A DNA stretch of 8,924 nucleotides, taken from NCBI GenBank assembly GCA_003731675.1, contig RCNQ01000026.1, positions 1 to 8,924 on the forward strand, written 5' to 3'. A program made the translations under genes and the position numbers. The notes beneath the pieces are model-generated. The model was not told the DNA's origin and did not search any database. It was given only the letters and a program-made list of their open reading frames with translations. Below, in pieces: positions 1-5,923 of the stretch. Source of the DNA: Bacteroidetes/Chlorobi group bacterium ChocPot_Mid. Its GTDB lineage: Bacteria > Bacteroidota > Ignavibacteria > Kapaibacteriales > UBA2268. Every line of letters starts with the position of its first letter. Position 1 is the first letter of the stretch.

Positions 1-29
1 CAAAAATAAAATAAAAAATTCGATGACAT

Positions 30-258
30 TCTTCGAGAAGCTCATCCTTCGAGAAGCTCATCCTTCGACAGGCTAAGGATGACAGAAGACGACAAGCTCA
101 TCCTTCGACAGGCTCAGGATGACAGAGGACGAGAAGCTCATCCTTCGACAAGCTCAGGATGACAGAAGACGACAAGCTCATCCTTCGACGAGCTCAGGAT
201 GACAGAAGACGACAAGATCTCATCCTTCGACAGGCTCAGGATGACTGAAGACGAGAAG
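30..258 (+). repeat. Palindromic repeat array 1 (non-coding)
   Basis: This stretch has no gene and consists almost entirely of a short repeat. The core is about 27 bp: TCATCCT, an 11-nt middle of the type TCGACAAGCTC, then AGGATGACA. TCATCCT and AGGATGA can pair as a 7-bp stem. A 13-bp linker of the type GAAGACGACAAGC follows each core. Full cores start at 58, 98, 138, 178 and 220, a period of 40 bp with one 2-bp insertion near 216-219. Two half units lacking AGGATGA precede them, at 16-bp spacing (34, 50, 66 for the CGA motif). The 9-bp motif CGACRRGCT lies in both core and linker, so its spacing alternates 24, 16, 24, 16. The dominant core variant here is CGACAGGCT, mixed with AAG and GAG forms. 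Bases 1-29 are A-rich with no recognisable feature. I see no convincing promoter for the gene downstream. Confidence 0.93.
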
Positions 259-295
259 CGATGAAAATTTAAATATGAGGAATGAAATAATATTC

Positions 296-300
296 AGGGG
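296..300 (+). promoter_or_regulatory. Shine-Dalgarno AGGGG deciding the LolA-like start
   Basis: AGGGG lies 7 nt before the ATG at 308. The in-frame ATG at 275 has no purine-rich site at a useful distance, so 308 is the better upstream start. Confidence 0.45.
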
Positions 301-307
301 AAATAAG

Positions 308-1093
308 ATGGTGAAAGAATACTTTCGACAAGCTAAGGATAACATCCTTCGACGAGCTAAGGATAACATCCTTCGACAGGCTCAGGATGACAGAAGACGA
401 CAAGCTCAGGATGACAGAAGACGACAAGCTAAGGATAACATCCTTCGACGAGCTAAGGATAACAGACTTTTGAGGAGTTGTGTGGTTATCTTGATATTTT
501 CGCTGACTGCCTTAAATATTCAAAGTGGTTTCTCTCAAAGTAAGAAAGACAGTGTATATAAGGATTTAGTTGGGATATACAAGCATACTGCACAAGTATC
601 TTTTAATTTTAATCTGTTAGAAGAAAATTTCAAAGGAACTTTAACTGCAAAAAAAGGTAATAAGTATAAAATGGTTGTTGGAGACAGGATTATTATCTGT
701 AATGGTAAGTCAATCTGGAATTATTCACCGAAAGACAACAAAGTGGTTATAAGTAATTTTGAAGACTCAAAAGACCAGGTTTCTATCGAAGAATTGTTTT
801 TTTCATTTTTACTGAATTTCGAACCTGTAAAAATAACTGAACAAGTTGTTAATAAAAATCAGACAATATTTATTCTTTCTTTAAAACCAAAGAAAAATTT
901 TAAGACAATGCATGAAATAAATTCTGTAGATATTTGGATTGACTCGGGGACTTACGATATTCTCAAATTCCATATTACTGAACCACAGGAAATGACTTGG
1001 GTGATTAGTAAATTGAGATTGAGAAAGAGTGCAGATGATTCGATTTTTGAGTTTGAGCCAAATAATGAATGCACTGTGATTGATTTGAGGTAG
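308..1093 (+). CDS. LolA-like periplasmic lipoprotein carrier family protein with repeat-encoded N-terminal extension
   Basis: The body of this protein resembles LolA, the periplasmic chaperone that carries lipoproteins from the inner to the outer membrane. Family-like stretches, numbered from the ATG at 275, are GTLTAKKGNKYKM, then NGKSIWNYSPKDNKVVI, and a C-terminal FEFEPNNECTVIDLR. A hydrophobic signal peptide core (VVILIFSLTALNIQSGFS, residues 70-87) ends at a likely FS-Q cleavage site. Oddly, it is preceded by about 50 residues made of six 8-residue units (RQAKDNIL, RRAKDNIL, RQAQDDRR and so on), encoded by the palindromic repeat. A normal signal peptide n-region is under about 10 residues. 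Possible starts are ATG 275, ATG 308 (best upstream SD), TTG 470 (MRSCVVILIFSL..., AAGGA 10 nt upstream) and GTG 482 (GAGGAG just upstream). TTG 470 would give the most normal signal peptide and leave the repeats as untranslated leader. The fold assignment is fairly secure; the exact role and start are not. Confidence 0.75.
   Translation: MVKEYFRQAKDNILRRAKDNILRQAQDDRRRQAQDDRRRQAKDNILRRAKDNRLLRSCVVILIFSLTALNIQSGFSQSKKDSVYKDLVGIYKHTAQVSFNFNLLEENFKGTLTAKKGNKYKMVVGDRIIICNGKSIWNYSPKDNKVVISNFEDSKDQVSIEELFFSFLLNFEPVKITEQVVNKNQTIFILSLKPKKNFKTMHEINSVDIWIDSGTYDILKFHITEPQEMTWVISKLRLRKSADDSIFEFEPNNECTVIDLR
326..469 (+). repeat. In-frame 24-bp tandem repeat, six units, inside the LolA-like ORF
   Basis: The CGACRRGCT motif recurs at 326, 350, 374, 398, 422 and 446, exactly 24 bp or 8 codons apart, with no stop in this frame. 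Units 1, 2, 5 and 6 carry AAGGATAAC after the motif, while units 3 and 4 carry the standard CAGGATGAC. Unit 1 is identical to unit 5. Unit 2 matches unit 6 except near the end, where CATCC becomes CAGAC. This suggests duplication of a two-unit block. The encoded peptide is very hydrophilic, rich in R, K, Q, D and N, and possibly helical. The sequence is the same family as the arrays at 30-258 and 4302-4707, but the 16-bp spacing common there is absent. Confidence 0.93.
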
Positions 1094-1188
1094 TTTAATT
1101 TATTTTGAATTTACGGTGGAATTTGTAACTAATTTAATAATATAATAGTCTATTGTACATACAAGAATTAATTTAGGAACATAAACTG

Positions 1189-1196
1189 TATTTTTG
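1189..1196 (+). promoter_or_regulatory. Possible Bacteroidota-type -7 element
   Basis: TATTTTTG matches the TAnnTTTG -7 consensus known from Bacteroidota, 45 nt before the metallopeptidase ATG. I see no clear TTTG -33 element at the expected 19-21 bp spacing, and in AT-rich DNA such matches arise by chance. The remainder of 1094-1241 shows nothing else recognisable. Confidence 0.25.
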
Positions 1197-1241
1197 TGTA
1201 GTTTTAAAGAAATATGAAATTTTTAATATAAAGGTATCATT

Positions 1242-4200
1242 ATGGGTAAATTATTTATAACAATTGTAATTACTATTTTAGTAATCAGTAATAGTGTTCT
1301 TTTTAGTCAAACTGAAAAGCTGACAAGTAACAATAAGCTAATTGAAGCAGATGGGTCAATTTTGTTACCTGCTCAAAAATCTGTAAATATGAATTTAACT
1401 ACTCAACCAATAAAATCTGAACAGAATTGGTTTGACTTTCAGGCAAAAAATCCAAGCTGGAAGGTATTTTTCAATGGAATAACCGGAATGCCACACAGGG
1501 CTTTCGGTAAACCGATTCAAGTCAATGGGTTTAGTTCAGTTAACGAAAACAACATCGAAGAGGTAGCATTAGCTTTTATTGAGCAGAACAGAAAACTGTT
1601 CAATATTAGCCCTGACGAATTGAAATTGAGAAAGAAGCTACAGATAAACAATCTTTGGACATTGTCTTATTCGCAAATTTATCAGGGGATTGAGGTATTG
1701 TTGACTGAAGTCGAACTTAGAATAAGACCAGATGCTAAAGTAATGGCTTTTGGTATTAATTTTTACAAAGACATCAATCTTGAAATTGTTCCTGCAATTA
1801 GTCAAAGCAAAGCTAAAGAAATAGCTTATGAGGGATTAACATTTGACAACAAAAAAGACCAGGTTTTATCAGATGAAGGTAAGCTTTTTATATTACCGGT
1901 TAAAACAAATAATTCTGTTAGCTTTGGACTTGTAAGGGAAATGATAGTTGATATGCCATCAAGCAATCAAAAATTTGCATCTTATGTAGATATGCATAAT
2001 GGTGAAATTCTTTGGAGAAGAAATTTGATAGCTAATGTTGAAACTTCTATAAATGTAAAAGGTGGAGTAAAGCTTGTATCAAGATTGAGCGAACAGACTG
2101 ATGAGAATTTTGGTAATTTAAATTTACTCGTTAATGGACAGAGTTATTATACTGATGAAAATGGCAACGTAACAGTTGATATTTCAAGTGCATCACCGAT
2201 TACATCTTCATTAAACGGCAAGTATGCAAAAGTAGTATATGACGGACAGACAAATGCGAGTTTTACAGGTACTGTTAGTCCCGGAGAACCTTTCAATTTA
2301 CTATGGAGCAATAATAATTCTCACAGATTCGAGAGAACACTTTACTACCATGCGAATCACGCACATTCGTTTTACAAAATGATGGACCCCGTGAGCAAAG
2401 CAATGGATTTTCAGCTCAGTGTTACAATTTACAATTACGGACAACCGAATGCAGGTTCGGACCTTGAGCAAGGTAATATATCCTTCTTCGGAGCTAACGG
2501 AACAAGTCTGTATGTTGTTGAAACACCATCGGTTTTATACCATGAATATGGTCACAGTATAAACACACGACTATATAAAGAAATGGGAATTTCTCAGGGA
2601 ATGGTTAATCTTGCATGCCACGAGGCATTGGCAGACTTGAATGCAGGATTGATGACAGACCAACCGAAGGTGGGATATTTAGCTTTTCCTGATACAAATG
2701 AAACTATAAGAAATTTGGTAAATACAAGGAAATATCCTGCAAATATAAATGGTGAATCACATAATGATGGACAGATTTTGGGTGGTGCTTTCTGGGATTT
2801 AAGAAAAGTAACAAATCTTGATTATGCGAGATGGCTGGTACATTATACAAAAAAGATGGGAACACCTGATGATGAGAATACGGGTATAGCTTTTTTTGAA
2901 TGGTTTATTGAGACCTTGATAACTGACGATAGCCATGGAGACGGAGATAATGACATGAGCAATGGAACTCCTTATAGCAAGGAAATAATTGAATCCTTTA
3001 ATAAACATGACATCGGGACAAAACTTGCTATGCAATTATCGTTTGAACATACACCTTACGGTGATACTCAGGATACTGAAAATCCTTACAAGATACAATT
3101 CGTTGTGAGAAATCCGATTACTTTTCTTAATTATGAACCAAAGAATGTCAAATTGCATTATTCAAATGATGGCTTAAAAACAAAAACAGAACTCGCTGCA
3201 ACATATTTAGGCAATGATACTTATGAAGCTTATATCCCTGCCATGCCTAAAGGAACAATTATGAAATATTATATGTCTGCTTTAGATGAAGGTTCAAATC
3301 AAAATGTTTACTTCAGTAAAGATAACCTGAACTTTAAACCGTATGAATTTCTTATCGGTTACAAAGTCGGATTTACAGATGACTTTGAAAATTCAACAGG
3401 TTGGATTTTCGGAGACCCAAGCGATGCCGCAACTGGTGGACGCTGGGAATTAGGAGTACCTCAATTAGTTGCCATGCAGGCAAGTACTGGTTATGTTGTT
3501 ATCCAACCAGGAACTGACCATAGTGAAAACGGAACTAAATGCCTTGTAACAGGTGCAAGCAATGGCGGAGGAACTCAGCAGGGAATTATTGCCAATATGC
3601 CAAATGGAAAAACAACTGTGATTTCACCACCATTCGATATTTCTGGAACAGAAAAACCTATTTTCAGTTATTACAGATTTTTCTCCAATGTTCCATATAT
3701 CGGTGGAAATCCTGGTAGCTTCAGAACTCTTGTATCAAGTAATAACGGAGACAACTGGGTACAAGTCGAATTGACAAACAATCCTACAGATGATTGGGAA
3801 AAAACTTATTTCCCAATTGAATCTTTTGTACAAAAGTCAAACAGATTTAGGGTAAAATTTGAATTTACGGGATACAGATATTCAGGTATTCCAATGTATT
3901 TTGCAGAAGGTCTCGTTGATGATATTGAAATACTTACTGCAAATGACGGTGCGAATATAACAGATGTTCAGAATTACACCCTTCGACAAGCTCAGGATGA
4001 CATTAAGACAAGTTCAATCAGTGTTTCACCTAATCCATTCGTTGACTTTGTTACAATCAGCTTAAATGAAGCTGAAAGCTCATCCTTCGACAAGCTCAGG
4101 ATGACATCCTTTAAAATTCGGGAAATACTTATATTTGATATATATGGTAAAATAATTAAAACCTTGAAACCAAACAACAGTAAGAATCTGATTTGGGATG

Positions 4201-4298
4201 CTACTGATGATAACGGAAATACCGTTTCAAAAGGTATTTACTTTGTTCGAACCCAGATAGAAGGAAAATACATATCCGAAAAAATAATTTTGGAATAA
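1242..4298 (+). CDS. Secreted FTP-domain zinc metallopeptidase (M4/M36-like gluzincin) with T9SS sorting domain
   Basis: This is a large exported protease of 1018 residues. Residues 1-22 form a signal peptide (MGKLFITIVITILVIS..., cleavage near FS-Q). Residues ~75-260 resemble the FTP/PepSY propeptide of fungalysin and thermolysin-type enzymes, and ~270-345 a carboxypeptidase-regulatory-like beta domain. The catalytic region (~355-600) has the zinc motif HEYGH at 434-438. The third ligand is probably E461 in HEALAD, like the EAxSD of M4 enzymes. H507, in ESHNDGQILGGAFWDLR, is a candidate equivalent of the transition-state histidine. A possible calcium loop, DDSHGDGDNDMSNGTP, begins near 562. 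An Ig/FN3-like region (~600-705) and a jelly-roll-like region (~710-905) follow. The tail (~926-1018, VSPNPF...GIYFVRTQ) is a type A T9SS sorting domain that directs export across the outer membrane. AAGG 7 nt before the ATG is a weak SD. Two palindromic repeats are translated within it, at residues ~914-920 and 947-955. Assignment to M4 versus M36 is uncertain. Confidence 0.88.
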   Translation: MGKLFITIVITILVISNSVLFSQTEKLTSNNKLIEADGSILLPAQKSVNMNLTTQPIKSEQNWFDFQAKNPSWKVFFNGITGMPHRAFGKPIQVNGFSSVNENNIEEVALAFIEQNRKLFNISPDELKLRKKLQINNLWTLSYSQIYQGIEVLLTEVELRIRPDAKVMAFGINFYKDINLEIVPAISQSKAKEIAYEGLTFDNKKDQVLSDEGKLFILPVKTNNSVSFGLVREMIVDMPSSNQKFASYVDMHNGEILWRRNLIANVETSINVKGGVKLVSRLSEQTDENFGNLNLLVNGQSYYTDENGNVTVDISSASPITSSLNGKYAKVVYDGQTNASFTGTVSPGEPFNLLWSNNNSHRFERTLYYHANHAHSFYKMMDPVSKAMDFQLSVTIYNYGQPNAGSDLEQGNISFFGANGTSLYVVETPSVLYHEYGHSINTRLYKEMGISQGMVNLACHEALADLNAGLMTDQPKVGYLAFPDTNETIRNLVNTRKYPANINGESHNDGQILGGAFWDLRKVTNLDYARWLVHYTKKMGTPDDENTGIAFFEWFIETLITDDSHGDGDNDMSNGTPYSKEIIESFNKHDIGTKLAMQLSFEHTPYGDTQDTENPYKIQFVVRNPITFLNYEPKNVKLHYSNDGLKTKTELAATYLGNDTYEAYIPAMPKGTIMKYYMSALDEGSNQNVYFSKDNLNFKPYEFLIGYKVGFTDDFENSTGWIFGDPSDAATGGRWELGVPQLVAMQASTGYVVIQPGTDHSENGTKCLVTGASNGGGTQQGIIANMPNGKTTVISPPFDISGTEKPIFSYYRFFSNVPYIGGNPGSFRTLVSSNNGDNWVQVELTNNPTDDWEKTYFPIESFVQKSNRFRVKFEFTGYRYSGIPMYFAEGLVDDIEILTANDGANITDVQNYTLRQAQDDIKTSSISVSPNPFVDFVTISLNEAESSSFDKLRMTSFKIREILIFDIYGKIIKTLKPNNSKNLIWDATDDNGNTVSKGIYFVRTQIEGKYISEKIILE
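3978..4003 (+). repeat. Single repeat copy in the metallopeptidase CDS, linker before the T9SS domain
   Basis: A core copy (CCTTCGACAAGCTCAGGATG plus flanks) is translated as LRQAQDD, residues 914-920. It lies in the linker just before the sorting domain. The left half of the palindrome is degenerate (ACACCCTT instead of TCATCCTT). Confidence 0.9.
4080..4106 (+). repeat. Single repeat copy inside the T9SS sorting domain coding sequence
   Basis: A complete 27-bp core is translated as SSFDKLRMT (residues 947-955), a different reading frame of the same strand from the copy about 100 bp upstream. It is flanked by partial module sequence: AAGC before it, and CATCCTT overlapping its end. It falls between VTISLNEAE and FKIREILIFDIYG, where ordinary type A sorting domains have a short turn. 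Confidence 0.92.
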
Positions 4299-4301
4299 AA
4301 A

Positions 4302-4707
4302 ATCCTTCGACGAGCTCATCCTTCGACAAGCTCATCCTTCGACGAGCTCAGGATGACAGGAGACGACAAGCTCATCCTTCGACGAGCTCAGGATGACAGA
4401 TGATGACGAGTTCATCCTTCGACAAGCTCATCCTTCGACAAGCTCATCCTTCGACAAGCTCAGGATGACAGATGACGAGCTCATCCTTCGACAAGCTCAG
4501 GATGACAGGAGATGACGAGTTCATCCTTCGACAAGCTCAGGATGACAGGAGACGAAGAGTTCATCCTTCGACAAGCTCAGGATGACAGGAGACGACGAGC
4601 TCATCCTTCGACAAGCTCAGGATGACAGGAGATGAAGAGTTCATCCTTCGACAAGCTCAGGATGACAGATGATGACGAGTTCATCCTTCGACGGGCTCAG
4701 GATGACA
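4302..4707 (+). repeat. Palindromic repeat array 2 between the metallopeptidase stop and its terminator
   Basis: Thirteen TCCTTCGAC units start their CGAC at 4308, 4324, 4340, 4380, 4420, 4436, 4452, 4489, 4529, 4569, 4609, 4649 and 4689. The spacings are therefore 16, 16, 40, 40, 16, 16, 37, then five times 40. Nine units have the full core with AGGATGAC; four are half units cut after AAGCT or GAGCT. The 37-bp step lacks 3 bp in its linker. The common core is CGACAAGCT. Linkers vary as GGAGACGACGAGC, GATGATGACGAGT, GGAGATGAAGAGT and similar. All copies have the same orientation as array 1. The array starts 3 nt after the stop codon and ends before the terminator, so it should be transcribed as a 3' untranslated region able to form several 7-bp hairpins. 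Confidence 0.94.
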
Positions 4708-4724
4708 TCTTTAATTTAATATTT

Positions 4725-4757
4725 AAAGGGGGGTAGTACTTACTACCCCCTTTTTTT
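4725..4757 (+). terminator. Intrinsic terminator after repeat array 2
   Basis: GGGGGTAGT (4729-4737) pairs perfectly with ACTACCCCC (4742-4750) around a 4-nt ACTT loop, followed by seven T. Three A before the stem could extend it with the T tract, so it may also work in reverse. It would end transcripts from the metallopeptidase gene and the array. Bases 4758-4828 form an AT-rich leader for the next gene, with AGGA at 4820-4823. Confidence 0.9.
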
Positions 4758-4828
4758 GTAATAATATAATCTTTGTTTCGTGTAATTGATATTATGTTGT
4801 TTTATTTAAGAATTTAATTAGGAAAATT

Positions 4829-5323
4829 ATGCAAATTTACAATGGTAAATATACATCTAAACCAGAAAATCCATTTGTCGTATTTATCTTTGGGATGCGT
4901 ATAAACAGCATTCTATATTTCTGGCTTTGGTTGCCTTTTTTATTTCGGTTAATCCGAATGGTAAAGAGATTGAGAGAATATCGGGATAGCGGTATGATGA
5001 ATGCTCATATTTTTTTATCAGGTAAAGGACTTGGTGTAATGCAGTATTGGGAATCTTTCGATAAACTTGAAAATTTTGCATTGGATAACAACGATATGCA
5101 CATGCCAAACAACAAAAAATATAAAAAGTCTGTCGGTAAATCGGGTCTGGTTGGTATCTGGCATGAAACCTATTTAGTTGAACAGGATAAATTTGAAACA
5201 ATGTATTACAATATGCCTAAATGGGGTTTGGCAAGAGCAACAAACCATCACATTGATGTGCCTGTAATTCAAAATGAAGCTCGTCAAAGACTGAAAATGT
5301 ATTCGAATCAGCAAGAACTTTAA
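4829..5323 (+). CDS. DUF4188 / monooxygenase af470-like family protein
   Basis: This 164-residue protein matches the DUF4188 family as I remember it: a small ferredoxin-like (dimeric alpha-beta barrel) fold, sometimes named monooxygenase-like, with no firmly established reaction. Family-typical stretches are NPFVVFIFGMRIN (residues 14-26), GVMQYWESFDKLENFA (69-84), GLVGIWHETYLV (106-117) and the C-terminal YYNMPKWGLARA (126-137). The 29-45 segment (LYFWLWLPFLFRLIRMV) is hydrophobic, but in this family it is usually part of the fold rather than a membrane helix. AGGA lies 5 nt before the ATG. The gene sits alone between the terminator at 4725-4757 and a 114-nt gap before smpB. That gap has no feature I can support. 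Confidence 0.8.
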   Translation: MQIYNGKYTSKPENPFVVFIFGMRINSILYFWLWLPFLFRLIRMVKRLREYRDSGMMNAHIFLSGKGLGVMQYWESFDKLENFALDNNDMHMPNNKKYKKSVGKSGLVGIWHETYLVEQDKFETMYYNMPKWGLARATNHHIDVPVIQNEARQRLKMYSNQQEL

Positions 5324-5437
5324 TGATTTAAAATATGATAATTAAAATCAGATATGGAGCAAATAAGTTTTTGTTAGACGAAACAACTAACATAACAATA
5401 AGATAATTAAAAGCAGTGAAAAGTGAAAACTCAAGAG

Positions 5438-5902
5438 ATGATGGAACGTAAAGTGAAAGTGATTGCGAAAAACCGCAAAGCATTTCACGATTTTATTATT
5501 GTCCAGACGCTTGAATGTGGCATTGTGTTGCAAGGAACAGAGGTTAAGTCTTTAAGAAATGGAAAATGCAGTTTGCAAGATGCTTATGCAGGCTTCCCTG
5601 ATGCAAGAAACAATGAATTATTCATCATTAATTTGCATATTGCACCTTATGAACATGGCACAATTTACAATCATGAACCAAAAAGAAATCGTAAACTTCT
5701 TATCAGTCAGCGTGAAGCTGTAAAGCTTAGAACAGCTGTTTCTGAGAAAGGACTAACATTGATACCGCTGAGTATTTATTTCTCAGGAAGATACGTTAAA
5801 GTTGAAATTGCTTTGGTCAAAGCCAAAAAGAAATACGACAAACGAGAAGATGCAAAGAAAAAAGATGCTGAAAAAGAAATCAGAAAAAAATTTAGATTAT
5901 AA
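5438..5902 (+). CDS. smpB: SsrA-binding protein SmpB
   Basis: SmpB binds tmRNA and delivers it to stalled ribosomes for trans-translation. The protein opens with the family hallmark VKVIAKNRKAFHDFII, has the diagnostic LQGTEVKSLRNGKCSLQDAYA and NLHIAPYEHGTIYNHEPKRNRKLL segments, and ends in a lysine-rich tail (KKKYDKREDAKKKDAEKEIRKKF) that in SmpB enters the decoding centre. The reading frame is open from a GTG at 5423. ATG 5438 or 5441 gives a start closer to other SmpB proteins, and none of the three has a strong SD; 5438 is my choice. The length of 154 residues is normal. The tmRNA gene itself is not in this window. tyrS starts 21 nt downstream, so the two are probably co-transcribed. Confidence 0.95.
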   Translation: MMERKVKVIAKNRKAFHDFIIVQTLECGIVLQGTEVKSLRNGKCSLQDAYAGFPDARNNELFIINLHIAPYEHGTIYNHEPKRNRKLLISQREAVKLRTAVSEKGLTLIPLSIYFSGRYVKVEIALVKAKKKYDKREDAKKKDAEKEIRKKFRL

Positions 5903-5911
5903 TATATTAAT

Positions 5912-5917
5912 AGGAAG
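5912..5917 (+). promoter_or_regulatory. Shine-Dalgarno AGGAAG of tyrS
   Basis: AGGAAG lies 6 nt before ATG 5924. This spacing favours that ATG over the in-frame TTG at 5921. Confidence 0.7.
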
Positions 5918-5923
5918 AATTTG

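Noticed and set aside
275..1093. LolA-like gene as a pseudogene wrecked by repeat insertion
   Set aside because: The frame is open throughout, the signal peptide and LolA-like body are intact, and several usable starts exist, so loss of function is not supported.
2799..3035. Minus-strand ORF of 78 codons
   Set aside because: It lies wholly within the well-supported metallopeptidase catalytic region and its product has no recognisable features.
3992..4177. Minus-strand ORF of 61 codons across the repeat copies
   Set aside because: It is open because the palindrome lacks stops in some frames on both strands; it overlaps the sorting domain coding sequence.
4302..4707. CRISPR array (27-bp repeats with regular 13-bp spacers)
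   Set aside because: The intervening 13 bp are themselves near-identical repeats and far too short for spacers. The unit breaks into 16- and 24-bp steps, and copies occur inside proteins. No cas gene is present.
4884..5201. Minus-strand ORF of 105 codons
   Set aside because: Shadow of the DUF4188 gene, which has clear family motifs on the + strand.
5324..5437. tmRNA (ssrA) or a promoter next to smpB
   Set aside because: The 114-nt gap is too short for tmRNA, shows no tRNA-like ends, and has no clear TAnnTTTG/TTTG pair.
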